A DNA stretch of 64,000 nucleotides from positions 38,708 to 102,707 of the forward strand of contig CAVYVC010000044.1 of NCBI GenBank assembly GCA_963771845.1. Reading direction: 5' to 3'. Below the pieces are notes generated by a model, which searched no databases, was not told the DNA's origin, and saw only the letters and a list, made by a program, of their open reading frames with translations. This stretch comes from VAZQ01 sp963771845. GTDB taxonomy: Bacteria > Pseudomonadota > Alphaproteobacteria > Rhizobiales > Xanthobacteraceae. Position numbers and translations under genes: made by a program. Shown piece by piece: positions 17,483-27,770 of this stretch (position 1 is its first letter; every line of letters begins with the position of its first letter).

Positions 17483-18400
17483 TCAGCGGGTGCCCATCGT
17501 TGGGCGCGGGCTGGCAGGCGCAATGGTCGCGAGATAGATGCCGCTGAGCGTTAGGAGTCCCCCGACCGCGTGGAACCATCGCAAGGGCTCCCCGAGCAAC
17601 AGGATACCGAGCGCTGCACCGAAGATCGGGAACAGATTACCCAAATACCCCGCGGTCTTTGGGCCGATTCGCATTACGCCAAGATTCCAGCACGTGAAAC
17701 CCACGACGCTCGCTGCCAGGGCAGCGTATCCAACAAGCAAAGCAGCGCTCGAGCTTAGCGGCATTGGCCGCCCTCCCACGGTTTCGAACACGTAAAGGGG
17801 TGCCAGGACCACCAGCCCAGCAACGAATGCCATGACCTGAAACGCGACGAGGTCCATTCCTTTGGGCACGAATTGAATCAGAATCGTTTGGGCGGCCCAC
17901 ATGCACACCGCGGCCAATATCCACACATCACCGATGTTCAGCACAAGTTGGCCGAGGACGCGAAAATCGCCCTGCGCCACAATGGTCGCAACCCCGACGA
18001 TCGAGATAATCACGCCGGCGAGCTGCCGAGCCGTTATTGGTTGAGCGAGAAAGACCCGTGCCGCCAAAAGTATGAGGACGGGAAGAACTGCGCAAATCAG
18101 CGTGCCCTGAACGACCGTCGTATACTGTAGCCCAATATAGTATGCCGAATTAAAACCGGCGACCGTGACAATGCCGAATATGGTCCAGAGGCGCCAATGC
18201 GCCTTGAACAGATCGCGTTGCGCGGACAGTTTGGGCATCGCAACCGGAGCCAAAACGATAAGCGCGATCATCCACCGCCAAAAATTCAGCGCCAGAGGCG
18301 GAACATTTACGTCTTGTGCGACGCGGCCAACGACGGCATTGCCCGCCCAGAGCAGGACGGCGAGAACAATAAATGCGTATCCCAAGCCGGTTTTGTTCAT
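17483..18400 (-). CDS. EamA/DMT-family transporter
   Basis: A 305-residue protein with about ten transmembrane helices in two EamA halves. Typical parts are FIVLAVLLWAGNAVVGRVA and LALNFWRWMIALIVLAPVA in the first half, and NLGVMRIGPKTAGYLGNLFP with LLLGEPLRWFHAVGGLLTLSG in the second. DMT transporters of this type export metabolites or amino acids across the inner membrane. Start at ATG 18400. No operon partner is apparent on this strand. Confidence 0.9.
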   Translation of the reverse strand: MNKTGLGYAFIVLAVLLWAGNAVVGRVAQDVNVPPLALNFWRWMIALIVLAPVAMPKLSAQRDLFKAHWRLWTIFGIVTVAGFNSAYYIGLQYTTVVQGTLICAVLPVLILLAARVFLAQPITARQLAGVIISIVGVATIVAQGDFRVLGQLVLNIGDVWILAAVCMWAAQTILIQFVPKGMDLVAFQVMAFVAGLVVLAPLYVFETVGGRPMPLSSSAALLVGYAALAASVVGFTCWNLGVMRIGPKTAGYLGNLFPIFGAALGILLLGEPLRWFHAVGGLLTLSGIYLATIAPASPRPTMGTR

Positions 18401-18646
18401 CGCTCGATTATGCCACGTGATGTGGACTGTCCTTAGAATGGCGCATCAGGACGTGTCGGTCGCGCTGGCCAGTATGTCTCCAGGCCCCGCATGTTATGGG
18501 CCTTGATGCGCGACAAAAAATTTACTCGGTGTGCTTGGCGACACGGGGGGCCATCAACAGCCTTGGCCGAGGGCAGGTCCCGATCGTATGGCCTCGGGTG
18601 AAACAAGCCATCACAGCCGGCCGCCGATCACATTGCGCGGGCTGCG

Positions 18647-21158
18647 CTATTGCCCGGGCGGCGGCATCCCCCACTGACCTCGGATCTCGCCATACGCGTC
18701 TGCCATCACGAAGTCGCGGAACTTGCCAACCTGGACAAAGACCCCCGCGATGCGCCTTTTCTTGAGTGCGATCCGGGTCTCGCCTTTTTTCACGCTCGTG
18801 CGCAGGATCTCGACCGCGACGCGGTGATGATCGAGCGCCTTGATCGTCGCCGGGCCGAGCGCGCGATCCGAGCTCAGCACGAGCTGCCGAGCGTCGGCGT
18901 CGTAGCGAAGCTGGAGCGAGGACGGCGGCGGCGGCGCGGCGATGGTGTAGCCCGCCGCCCACGGCTCGTCCCGCTGGACGAGCGTGCGCGCGCTCTCGTC
19001 GTCGTAGCGTGCGCCGAGCGGGCCGTGCACTTCATACGCGCGGGCGACCGGGCCGACGAATGCGCGCGGCGGGCCGCCGGCGTCGACCACGAAGATTCCG
19101 AGCCGCGGCGCGCTCGCGCCGGCATAGGCCACGACTTCCTGCGATGTGAAATAGTCGGAGATGTAATCGGCGCCGCGCATGCCGTCAGCCTCGCGGTCGA
19201 GGAACAGATCAAAGTACCAGCCGGTGTACATCGGCGGATGGCCGGTGGTGTCGACGCCGAGGTTGACGTTGAGCTCGGCGACCATGCCGAGCCAGCGGCG
19301 CTCGGCCATGGTAAGCGGGCGACCGGCGAGCTCATCGCCGACGATCGCACGGAGCACGCGCAACACCTGCCCGGCGCGCTCGAAATGCGCTCGAATCCTG
19401 CTGTCGTCCTCGGGATCAAGGAGCGCGGCGAGCTTGGCGCCGCGCGCCGCGTAGTCGATGAGCGCTTCGTAGGCCGCCGGCGCCGGCTCGACGTAACCGT
19501 CGGGGATCTCGCAGCCGAATTCGGCGTAGGGCTGTCCTGCAACCAGCACGTAACTGTGCTTGAGCTGGCCATACGCGGCCGCGATCGTGTTGAGCCGCAG
19601 GTCCTCGCCGGCCGGTCCGGTGAGGAACGACGGCAGCGCCCCTTCGGGCGCGTGGGCGAGAGCGCGGATCGCCGCCAACCAAGCGGCGTAAAGATCATCG
19701 CCGGGCGGGGTGCTCGCCACCTGCGCGCGCGCGACCTCGAGCTCCCGCTCGAGCGTGGGGAATACCGCCAGGTCCTTGGCGAGGTAGGTCTTCGCGCGAT
19801 CGAGGCCGAACGTGTAGGCGACGTCCGCGATACCGGCGCGGTGGCGATCCGGGACAGCGCCGTTGACGAGCAGCGTCAGCGCATTGGCGTCGGCAACGAT
19901 CCGCGGCCCGATGAGAGTGGCGATTGCGGGCAGTTCGCGCGAGCCCGCGGGCATTGGGTGGAGGCGCGTCGTGCGACGAAAGCGATCACCAATTGTCTGC
20001 TTGAGCTTCTCGAACGCGTTGCGATCGGTGAGCGAGCCAACCTGCGCGCGCAGCTCCGCGAGCTGCGCGATCGAGACGTCCTCGCGGCGCCCCGCGAGCG
20101 CGGCCCACGCCGCGTCCAGATCGGCGACGGCCTTGGCGGCACCGCTTCGAGTCGCGAGGTCGGCGAGCGCGAGCGCCGCGATCGCCTCGCGCGGCGTTTC
20201 GCTCGGATCGGGCGCCGGGCCCGGCTCGGAGCTTCTCGACGAGCGCGAGACCAGGTTGAATTCCAAGCGCGACGCCCACATCGCCGCGCGGAAGTAGCGC
20301 TGCATCGGTTCCTGGCTCGCGTAGTGGCCACGCGGGACGTATTGCGTGAAGTCGATGAGCCGCGGCCGGCCGAACAGCATCACCGTCGCGAGCTCGCTCG
20401 CCGCCATCGCTTTGGCGACCAGCGCGTTGGCTTCGCGCTCGACCGTGGCGTCGGCGAACGCGCTTTGCGGCGGCGCCTCGGTATCGGCGATCAGCTGGCG
20501 CGCCACCAGGAGATAGAGATCGAGATCGCGCGCGACCTCCGGCGGATAGTCGGGCGCCGCGGCGACGAGCGCGCAGTACATTTCGTCAAGCGCCTGCGAA
20601 AGCATCGGCGAGAGTCGAAGGCGCTCGAGCCGCTCGACGACCGTTTGGTGCGACGCAAAGATCGCATGGAAGATCGAGTCTGCCGTGATGTAGACCGGCA
20701 GCTGCGACTGAAAGATCTCGATGATAGCCGTGAGTGTAGCTGCCGACCTCGAGCCGGGCGGGCACGGCAAACCCGGCGCGCTTGATGACGGCGAGCTCGG
20801 CCGGCTGGAGCTCGAAGCGCCGAAGGATGGCTTCGAGGAATTGAGGCCTGGCGTTGTGATCCCACGTCTCGTAGGGCGCCGCCGGCACCGGCGGCTTGCC
20901 CTTCAAGATCTCTGCCTCCGCGCGCGCGAGATTGTTGTCGGCGACGGCGCACGGGTCCTTCGCCGACGCCCGCCGATCGTCGTCCGCAGCCGGCGCGGAA
21001 TCATCCTGTTTCGGCAGATCGCGGCCGCACACGGCACCAGCGTAGGCCGAAGAGAGCGCGGCGACCGGAGCGTCCTCCTCCACCGCCAGCGCGAACGCGG
21101 ACGCCGGAGGCGGCGCCAACAAGCAAGTCAATGCGAGCAAGATCGGGGCGGGGCGCAT
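18647..21158 (-). pseudogene. DUF3160 secreted protein, split by a one-base frameshift
   Basis: The gene starts at ATG 21158 after AGGGGAT with a signal peptide (ILLALTCLLAPPPASAFALA). The first 145 residues run into a stop after a frame change; the remaining 690 residues are in the frame one base over. The join is near 20722-20730: one frame reads LEVGSYTHGYH and the other continues EIFQSQLPVYITADSIFHAI, which together make the conserved DUF3160 entry (aromatic-rich loop, then P-x-(Y/F)-IT-x-D-x-x-H). The total span is 2512 bases, one more than a multiple of three, so a single inserted base explains it. The C-terminal part contains GWYFDLFLDRE and DYFTSQEVVAYAGASAPR, also typical. Function of DUF3160 is unknown. 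Confidence 0.82.
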
Positions 21159-21588
21159 AGAGTATCCCCTGCGAATGAACGCTCAAAGCTCTCGTCGCGC
21201 CCTTAAGGAACACAATAGCGACATGGCCAAATCGCCGTCAATCCTTGGCGCGCCACAACAGAAATAATTCGATCACAAGTCTGGCACATCGCGTCATCTC
21301 GCTGCACTGCGGAATTTGATCGCTATCGCGACGCAGCGGACATCGATCAAGCCGCACCGATCAAGCTCGATTTATGCGTACGCGCCCAAGATGAGTGTGT
21401 ACCGCCTCTGGGCGACCACGCGGCGGCTTGGGGCACGATTGATGAGAATACGTTCTGGTCAGATTTCGGTGAATGAGGGGATCGAACTCGTTCCAACACA
21501 GCCGGCTAAATTAAACCCTTTCGTTGTCTCCCGTCGATTTCGGCCAAATAGAACGCCACGTTATTGCTCGCGCGCTGGGGGTGCCGTC
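21159..21588. other. intergenic region between divergent DUF3160 and TIR genes
   Basis: About 430 bases. A frame open from 21316 joins the TIR gene but the predicted residues before 21589 look non-coding (basic and low-complexity) and no ribosome site precedes 21316. No palindromic repeat or RNA gene seen. Confidence 0.4.
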
Positions 21589-23057
21589 ATGTCGATTCAC
21601 GACACTTTAGCCTCGTTGGGGTTTGCCAGAGCAGGCGGCGGGCGTGCCCGCTCAAAGGCCAGACGAGCCATTTCCCGCCGTGCTGCGCACAAGACCGAGG
21701 AACAATGCAAAGCAAGGGTGTTCATCTCGTATTCGCGCAAAGATATGGCGTTCGCGGATCGGCTCGATGTTGCGCTCAAGCAGCGCGGCTTTGAGCCGTT
21801 GATCGATCGCACCGACATCTATGTATTCGAGGATTGGTGGCAGCGAATCCAGAGCCTGATTGTACAGGCGGATAACGTGGTTTTCGTGCTGAGCCCGGAT
21901 TTAGTGTCGTCGCATGTCTGCACGAGAGAGGTTGAGTTCGCCACCGCACGCAACAAGCGCCTGGCACCAATCGAGATTCGCCCTGTCGATACCGCAATCA
22001 TTCCCGCTGCCCTCGAGCGGTGCAACTTCGAGCTGTTCGATAATTCCGAGATGTTCGAGCAGAACGTTGATCGCCTGGCAGAGGCTCTGCAGCTCGATAT
22101 CGGCTGGATCAGGAAACACACGGATTTCGGGGAGCAAGCCCATAACTGGTCCGCTGCCGGACGCCCGGGAGGTTTGTTACTCCGCTCGCCCACCCTTGAG
22201 GAGGCCGAGCATTGGATTGCCTCGCGGCCACGTAATGCGCCGGCGCCCACGTCACAGACACAAGCCTTCATTGCAGAAAGTCGCCGCGCCGCGTCCCGCC
22301 AGCGCGATGTTCTGATCGGGAGCCTGACGGCTGGCCTGATTGCAGCAATTGGGCTTGCGGGTTCGGCGCTCTGGCAGCGATGGATTGCGGAGGGGAAAGA
22401 GTTATCGCGGAGGAGGCGAAACTGACTGCGCAATCCGAATCGGATCGCGCCAAGAAGACATTGGAAGCCGCCGAGCTACTCGCGAACGCCCTGGTGGTCG
22501 ATTTTGGGCAAGACCCCCAGGTGCGCAGCTCGCCCGATCTCCAGCGCAAGATATTTGATCGGGCAATCGAGGGCTATGACAAGATGCTGGTGACGAATCT
22601 CTCGGATCCGGTGATCTACAAGGATCGCGGCAATGCGTACTTGGAAAAGAGGAGTTTCGACGATGCCATCGCCGACTACGATCGCGCGATAAAGCTTAAT
22701 CCGAGCTACGGCATCGCCTACAGCAATCGCTGCTGGGCTCGTGTTCTCGCCAACAAGGAACTGCAAGAAGCGTTGTCAGACTGCACCAAGGCGCTGGCGC
22801 TGCTCATTGCGCCGGACGATGTCCGCGCAATAGACAATCTCGGATACGTATATTTGCGACTGGATCGATACGACGATGCCATTGCAAGTTTTAATGCAGC
22901 GATCGAGATAGATCCGGCATTTGCGTATTCGCTATATGGTCGTGGGCTGGCGAAGCGCAAGAAAAACGATCAGGAGGGTGCGCAGGCCGACATGGCGGCA
23001 GCGGCGGTGATCAGGCCAACGATCGCCGAAGAGTTGGGCAGCTATGGCATTGAGTAG
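21589..23057 (+). pseudogene. TIR - transmembrane - TPR protein, split by a one-base frameshift
   Basis: From ATG 21589 the first frame encodes a TIR_2 domain (ARVFISYSRKDMAFADRLDV at about residues 41-60, FEDWWQRIQSLI, NVVFVLSPDLVSSHVC), a linker (IGWIRKHTDFGEQAHNWSA, GGLLLRSPTLEEAEHWIASR) and a membrane helix (LIGSLTAGLIAAIGLAGSALW). It then stops at 22425. The frame one over continues GERVIAEEAKLTAQSESDRA and three TPR units (VIYKDRGNAYLEKRSFDDA, NPSYGIAYSNRCWARVLA, YLRLDRYDDAIASFNAAIE). Restoring one G in the GGGGAAAG run at about 22394-22401 joins both. Bacterial TIR domains are often NAD-cleaving; the Glu in FEDWW is a candidate catalytic residue. Close relative of the TIR-WD40 gene at 51265-54240. 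Confidence 0.8.
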
Positions 23058-23069
23058 CTTGCAGCCGAT

Positions 23070-23171
23070 TTAGAGGCTCAACGCGAGCAACTCGACGATG
23101 GCTATGCCGATCATCAGGATCGCGAGACTTACCGAGTTGTAGTCGAGCCAGTACCGCCTATATTCACGCAT
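23070..23171 (-). CDS. small membrane peptide, 33 residues
   Basis: ATG 23171 follows a GAGGGGGGAACGATC leader with a purine-rich ribosome site. The peptide starts MREYRRYWLDYNSVSL and then has one hydrophobic helix (AILMIGIAIVELLALSL). The stop lies 12 bases beyond the 3' end of the convergent TIR-TPR gene. A charged, aromatic N-terminus plus one helix is common for small regulatory membrane peptides, but I recognise no family. Existence is inferred from the ribosome site and composition only. Confidence 0.45.
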   Translation of the reverse strand: MREYRRYWLDYNSVSLAILMIGIAIVELLALSL

Positions 23172-23366
23172 GATCGTTCCCCCCTCTCGGCGGAGTTCGT
23201 CAACGAACAGTAAACGCAGACGCCGTGCCGAATCATTTATGTCAACAGCATAGTCGCCGCGCGCGGAAATTCTGTTACTTGTCTCGCAATATCGAAAATC
23301 TTGTTTTGATGTGACTTATCTGCAACAAGAAATCATTTGGAGCTTGCTGATCGACCGGGCGTTGGC

Positions 23367-23418
23367 GGCGGATTACGCGCCATCCGCCTTCGGCGGATCA
23401 GCGCTAATCCGCCCTACG
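23367..23418. repeat. dispersed palindromic repeat, family C
   Basis: GCGGATTACGCGCCATCCGC, TTCGGCGGATCAGCGC and TAATCCGCCCTACGG form an imperfect inverted repeat with an inner hairpin (ATCCGCCTTCGGCGGAT). It abuts the 3' end of the 5'-nucleotidase gene and could act as its terminator. Confidence 0.75.
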
Positions 23419-23421
23419 GCA

Positions 23422-24933
23422 CTATTTCACAATGACGCGGCCCTCGATTGCGGTGCGCACCGTGCCAAGGTCTTTGACATAGTCGATGACTTCATTCGCG
23501 ATCAGGGGCGAGTTGCCGATCGGAAGCAGTTGGCTCGCGTCACGGAATGTCGCGTAATCGTCGCCGCCGCGCGCCAGGAAGTCGTTCGTCACGACGCGAT
23601 AGATCCTGTCGGCCTCGATTGGAGCGTTACCGATCTTGAGCGACACAATGCGCTCGCCACGAGGGCGGCTGGCATCGGCCACAATGGCGAGACCCGAGAC
23701 CTGAGGAAAGCGGCCGCTGGGATTGGGCCAGCGTGCAAAAGCGTTCTCGAGAGCGCGCTTGAGGCCGGCGCCGCTGATTGCAATGGTCACGGCGCGATTG
23801 GCAAACGGCATTTCCGCGATGATATCCCTGCGCGTGATGCTGCTGCCGGGGGCGTAGATCCTGCCTCCGCGGATGCCGCCGCCATTCGTTACCGCCGCGT
23901 CTGCCCGGCTCGAGATGCGCATGGCATCGGCAATGAGATTTCCGATTGCGGCCTCCCCGCCGCGCACCGTTGCAACGCGGCTGTCGAGCTCGACGGCCGT
24001 GGTGCCGATCGCGACGTCGAGCTCTCTGCTCAGATCCTGCTCATATTTCGCAACCACCGCCGCGACTTGCAGGTCGGGCGTGACGCCAGCGGTATCAATG
24101 ATCCGGAATTGCGGCCGCCAGACGGTGGTGCGGGCCCCACCTCGCTCGGTCACCTCCATGGTTACGTCGATCGCAGTCACGTACTGGGCGTCATGACTCG
24201 ACTCGACCATGGCATTGCGTCCGTCAAACTCAAGGAAAAGGTCGTGGTTGTGTCCGCTGAGCAGAAGATCAACGCTGCGGGCCGCAAAGATCGAGTGGTC
24301 CTGCTCGCGCGGCGCATGCACCACAGCGACGACGAAGTCGGCACCCTCGCGCCGCAACGTCTGCGCCTGCTCGCCGACCGTTGTTACGGTGGAAAAAAAC
24401 TGCAAATCATCGGGATTGGACGCGCGCGCAGTATCGTCATAGGTGGCTCCGGTCAGACCGACACGAACCCCGTCAAACGTGATGATCGACCGATCCTTGA
24501 ACTTCGGCAGTGCCTCCCCCTGCGCACCGCGCAGATTGGCTGCAAACAGCGCAAACTGTGCCTCGCTCATCCTTTGCAGGAAGACGGCCTTGCCGAAATC
24601 GAATTCGTGATTGCCGGGTACAAAGATATCGGGAGCGATCATGTTGGTTAGCGCCATGATGCGCGCGCCCTTATCAATGCTCGAGATCGGGGACGGCGAG
24701 AGGGTATCGCCGGCGTGCGCAAGAATGACGTGGCCGCCCTTGGCACGCTCGGCTTTGACGACGGCAGCGAGGCGAGCGAAACCGCCGCGCCGCTGCCCGT
24801 CCGGCATCATCTGATCCGACATCAAATAGATGTCATTGACCAGGATAAACGTTACGCGCGCCGTCGCTGCATAAGCCGCAATGCCGGTGGTGAGGAGCGC
24901 CAGCAGAACCGCAAGCAGGCGAAGCACGGACAT
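23422..24933 (-). CDS. periplasmic 5'-nucleotidase / UshA-like metallophosphatase
   Basis: A 503-residue secreted enzyme with a signal peptide (LLAVLLALLTTGIAAYAA). Calcineurin-like metal sites appear in order: ILVNDIYLMSDQ, AHAGDTLSPSP, VPGNHEFDFGKAVF and LLSGHNHDLFLE. The C-terminal 5_nucleotid_C domain includes AIGNLIADAMR, VTNGGGIRGGR, ISGAGLKRALENAFARWP and VVTNDFLARGGDDYATF, the substrate-binding part. It should hydrolyse nucleotides or related phosphate esters in the periplasm. The first metal motif reads N-D-I-Y, where family members usually have D-x-H, so the first site may be altered. Start at ATG 24933; divergent from hemH. Confidence 0.9.
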   Translation of the reverse strand: MSVLRLLAVLLALLTTGIAAYAATARVTFILVNDIYLMSDQMMPDGQRRGGFARLAAVVKAERAKGGHVILAHAGDTLSPSPISSIDKGARIMALTNMIAPDIFVPGNHEFDFGKAVFLQRMSEAQFALFAANLRGAQGEALPKFKDRSIITFDGVRVGLTGATYDDTARASNPDDLQFFSTVTTVGEQAQTLRREGADFVVAVVHAPREQDHSIFAARSVDLLLSGHNHDLFLEFDGRNAMVESSHDAQYVTAIDVTMEVTERGGARTTVWRPQFRIIDTAGVTPDLQVAAVVAKYEQDLSRELDVAIGTTAVELDSRVATVRGGEAAIGNLIADAMRISSRADAAVTNGGGIRGGRIYAPGSSITRRDIIAEMPFANRAVTIAISGAGLKRALENAFARWPNPSGRFPQVSGLAIVADASRPRGERIVSLKIGNAPIEADRIYRVVTNDFLARGGDDYATFRDASQLLPIGNSPLIANEVIDYVKDLGTVRTAIEGRVIVK

Positions 24934-25006
24934 CTGGCTCTCTTTCGGTCACGCCTGCGGGCTTAGCACGCATGCAAGGCGGCGCGCTATCGCGTATGCT
25001 GGGACC

Positions 25007-26056
25007 ATGAATGAAATGGTATCAGCACCGCTCGAAGCCCAAGCAGCCAGCGGCCAAGCTCCCTCCTCCGGCAAAATCGGCGTGCTGCTGGTCAATCTCG
25101 GCACGCCTGACGCGGCCGACCCGGCATCGGTGCGGCGCTATCTCAAAGAGTTTCTCAGCGACCCGCGCGTAATCGAGGACCAGGGTCTCGTTTGGAAGCT
25201 CGTCCTCAACGGCATAGTGCTGCGTTTTCGCCCGCGCCGCAGAGCGCGCGACTACCAGAAGATCTGGAACCGGGAGAGAAACGAGTCCCCGATCAAGACC
25301 ATCACCCGTTCGCAGTCGGAAAAGCTCGCCTCGACGCTCGAGCCGCTGGGGCACGGCATCGCGGTCGATTGGGCGATGCGCTACGGCAATCCTTCGATTG
25401 GCTCACGCATCGCGCATCTTCTCGCCCACGGCTGCGAGCGCCTGCTGGTGATCCCGCTCTATCCTCAGTATTGTGCCGCTACGACCGCGACCGTGTGTGA
25501 TGAAGTCTTTCGCGCGCTCGCGCCGCTGCGCCACCAGCCGGCCTTGCGCGTCGCACCGCCCTATTACAATGATGCCATCTATATTGAAGCGCTGGCGTCC
25601 TCGACCAGCGCCGAGCTTGCTCGCCTTGCCTTCAAGCCGGACGTGATTCTGGCCTCGTTTCACGGCGTGCCGAAAGCCTATGTCGAGAACGGCGATCCCT
25701 ATTATGCCCATTGCGCCGAGACCATGCGGCTCCTGCGCAATGGGCTGAAGATGGACGAGTCCCAGCTGGTCATGACATTTCAGTCTCGCTTCGGGCGCGG
25801 CAAATGGCTCGAACCTGCGACCATTGCAACGGTCAGAAGCCTCGCCCAGCGGGGAGTGAAGCATATCGCCGTGATCACGCCCGGATTTGCCGCCGATTGC
25901 CTCGAGACGCTGGAAGAGATCGCGGTCGAGAACGCCCATGTCTTCAAGCGTTGTGGCGGAGAGAATTTCGCCGCCATTGGCTGTCTCAATGACAGCGCGC
26001 CCGGCATGCTGGTGATCTGGCAGCTCGCCATGCGCGAATTGAAGGGATGGGTTTGA
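25007..26056 (+). CDS. hemH: ferrochelatase
   Basis: A 349-residue ferrochelatase, inserting ferrous iron into protoporphyrin IX as the last step of heme synthesis. Features: KIGVLLVNLGTPDAADPASV, RVIEDQGLVWKLVLNGIVL, the catalytic FHGVPKAYVENGDPYYAHC region, TFQSRFGRGKWLEP and the ITPGFAADCLETLEEI signature. ATG 25007 is preferred since the frame open further upstream encodes no conserved sequence. Length is normal. Divergent from the 5'-nucleotidase gene; the family B repeat at 26076 follows it. Confidence 0.97.
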   Translation: MNEMVSAPLEAQAASGQAPSSGKIGVLLVNLGTPDAADPASVRRYLKEFLSDPRVIEDQGLVWKLVLNGIVLRFRPRRRARDYQKIWNRERNESPIKTITRSQSEKLASTLEPLGHGIAVDWAMRYGNPSIGSRIAHLLAHGCERLLVIPLYPQYCAATTATVCDEVFRALAPLRHQPALRVAPPYYNDAIYIEALASSTSAELARLAFKPDVILASFHGVPKAYVENGDPYYAHCAETMRLLRNGLKMDESQLVMTFQSRFGRGKWLEPATIATVRSLAQRGVKHIAVITPGFAADCLETLEEIAVENAHVFKRCGGENFAAIGCLNDSAPGMLVIWQLAMRELKGWV

Positions 26057-26075
26057 CGACAGAGGATGAGAATTC

Positions 26076-26180
26076 GTAGCCCGGATTGGAACTTGCCGCG
26101 AAGCGCAAGCGTAAATCCGGGGCGTCTTGCCGGATTTCGCCTATCCCCGCTCACGCTCGGACAGGCTCAATCCGGGCTAC
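26076..26180. repeat. dispersed palindromic repeat, family B
   Basis: Opens with GTAGCCCGGATTGGAACTTG and closes with CAGGCTCAATCCGGGCTAC; the outer arms pair. Located just after hemH and before the SPFH gene. Confidence 0.85.
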
Positions 26181-26310
26181 GGTTTGACCCCCGATCAACT
26201 GGATTTGACAACCGAGGATGGACGGCGGACGACAAACGAAGCGCCAAAGTGCAAAGGCTATCTGTCGTCCGTCCTCTGTCTTCCGTCCTCAACCTCCCGG
26301 GAGAAACCCC

Positions 26311-27300
26311 ATGCTTTCCGGCTTCGATATTTTCGTCATCGCTTTTGTCGTGCTCGCGATCCTGACCTTGCTCGCCGGCGTCAAGACAGTCTCCCAGGGG
26401 TACAGCTGGACGGTGGAACGGTTCGGCAGATACACCCGCACCCTCAAGCCCGGCCTCAACTTCATCGTCCCCTATTTCGACCGCATCGGCCGCAAGATGA
26501 ACATGATGGAGCAGGCGATCGACATCCCGCAGCAGGACGTCATCTCGAAGGACAATGCGAGCGTCACGGTCGATGGCATTGCATTCTTTCAAGTCTTCGA
26601 TGCCGCCAAGGCAAGCTACGAGATCTCCTATCTCGACCAGGGCATCGTCAAACTGACCATGACCAATATCCGCTCCGTCATGGGCGGAATGGACCTTGAC
26701 CAGATGCTCTCGCATCGCGACGAGATCAACGAGCGTCTCCTGCGCGTCGTTGACGCCGCCGTTTCGCCCTGGGGGGTCAAGGTCAATCGCATCGAAATCA
26801 AGGATATCGTGCCGCCCGCCGACCTGGTCCAGGCGATGGGACGCCAGATGAAGGCGGAACGCGAGAAGCGGGCAGAAATCCTGCAGGCCGAGGGCCAGCG
26901 GCAATCGGCGATTCTGCGCGCGGAAGGCCAGAAGCAATCGCTCATTCTCGAAGCCGAAGGCCGCAAGGAAGCGGCGTTCCGCGACGCCGAGGCGCGCGAG
27001 CGCACGGCACAGGCGGAGGCCAAGGCCACCGAGCTGGTGAGCGCCGCCATCGCGCGCGGCGATATCGCCGCGCTCAACTATTTCGTCGCCGAGAAATACC
27101 TCAAGGCTTTTTCCCTATTGGCCGAATCGCCAAATCAAAAAGTGCTGATGCTGCCGATCGAGGCGGTCAACGTGCTGGGCTCACTCGCCGGCATCGGCGA
27201 GATTGCCAAGGCGACATTCGGGCTCGACGGCAGGGGCAGCTCGCCTGGATCACCGCCGCGCCGGCCGACCGGCCCGCCAACGGGCACAGCCGTTTCCTGA
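26311..27300 (+). CDS. SPFH/Band 7 membrane protein (QmcA/slipin-like)
   Basis: A 329-residue protein with an N-terminal membrane helix (FVIAFVVLAILTLLAGV), then an SPFH domain: GYSWTVERFGRYTRTLKPG, MNMMEQAIDIPQQDVISKDN, ASYEISYLDQGIVKLTMTNI and IKDIVPPADLVQAM. The following Ala/Glu/Gln-rich helix (EILQAEGQRQSAILRAEGQ) is the usual coiled coil of this family. These proteins form oligomeric membrane microdomains. ATG 26311 after GGGAGA is the best start. It is followed 11 bases later by an NfeD gene, the partner almost always found with this subfamily. Confidence 0.93.
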   Translation: MLSGFDIFVIAFVVLAILTLLAGVKTVSQGYSWTVERFGRYTRTLKPGLNFIVPYFDRIGRKMNMMEQAIDIPQQDVISKDNASVTVDGIAFFQVFDAAKASYEISYLDQGIVKLTMTNIRSVMGGMDLDQMLSHRDEINERLLRVVDAAVSPWGVKVNRIEIKDIVPPADLVQAMGRQMKAEREKRAEILQAEGQRQSAILRAEGQKQSLILEAEGRKEAAFRDAEARERTAQAEAKATELVSAAIARGDIAALNYFVAEKYLKAFSLLAESPNQKVLMLPIEAVNVLGSLAGIGEIAKATFGLDGRGSSPGSPPRRPTGPPTGTAVS

Positions 27301-27311
27301 GAGGCACACCC

Positions 27312-27770
27312 ATGCTGGATCTCATCGGCTCGCTCGGCGCCTGGAACTGGTTCATCCTGGCAGCGGTGCTCTTTGTTCTGGAAGTCCTTGCGCCGGGCAT
27401 GTTCATGCTGTGGCTGGGACTTGCGGCAATTGTGATGGGGATCGTTGCGGCCGTGGTGATGCTGGCGTGGCAGTGGCAGCTGATCTCGTTCGGCGTGCTT
27501 GCGCTTGCGCTGGTGCCGGCCTGGCGACATTTCGCAAGCAAGGTCGAGCGCCCCGGTGACAATCCGTTTCTCAATCGCCGCACCGAGGGCTACGTGGGCC
27601 GTGTGTTCACGCTCGAAAAGCCGATCGTGGACGGGGTCGGGGGGGTGCGCATCGGCGACACGATCTGGCAAGTCAGCGGTCCCGATTGTCCCGCCGGCAG
27701 CCGGGTCAGGGTAGCAGGCGCGGATGGGGCAAAGCTGGTCGTGCAGGCAGAGGACGGAGCAGTTTCGTAG
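27312..27770 (+). CDS. NfeD-family membrane protein
   Basis: A 152-residue partner of the SPFH gene: two or three membrane helices (NWFILAAVLFVLEVLAPGMF, LGLAAIVMGIVAAVVMLAW) then a C-terminal OB-fold with GYVGRVFTLEKPIVDGVGG and RIGDTIWQVSGPDCPAG. NfeD short forms bind SPFH proteins and affect membrane quality control. Start at ATG 27312, 11 bases after the SPFH stop. Its own stop codon TAG is the first part of a family B repeat. Confidence 0.92.
   Translation: MLDLIGSLGAWNWFILAAVLFVLEVLAPGMFMLWLGLAAIVMGIVAAVVMLAWQWQLISFGVLALALVPAWRHFASKVERPGDNPFLNRRTEGYVGRVFTLEKPIVDGVGGVRIGDTIWQVSGPDCPAGSRVRVAGADGAKLVVQAEDGAVS

Noticed and set aside
18650..20785. 711-codon open frame on the plus strand
   Set aside because: Lies antisense to DUF3160; its product is Arg-rich with no domain, as expected opposite a high-GC gene.
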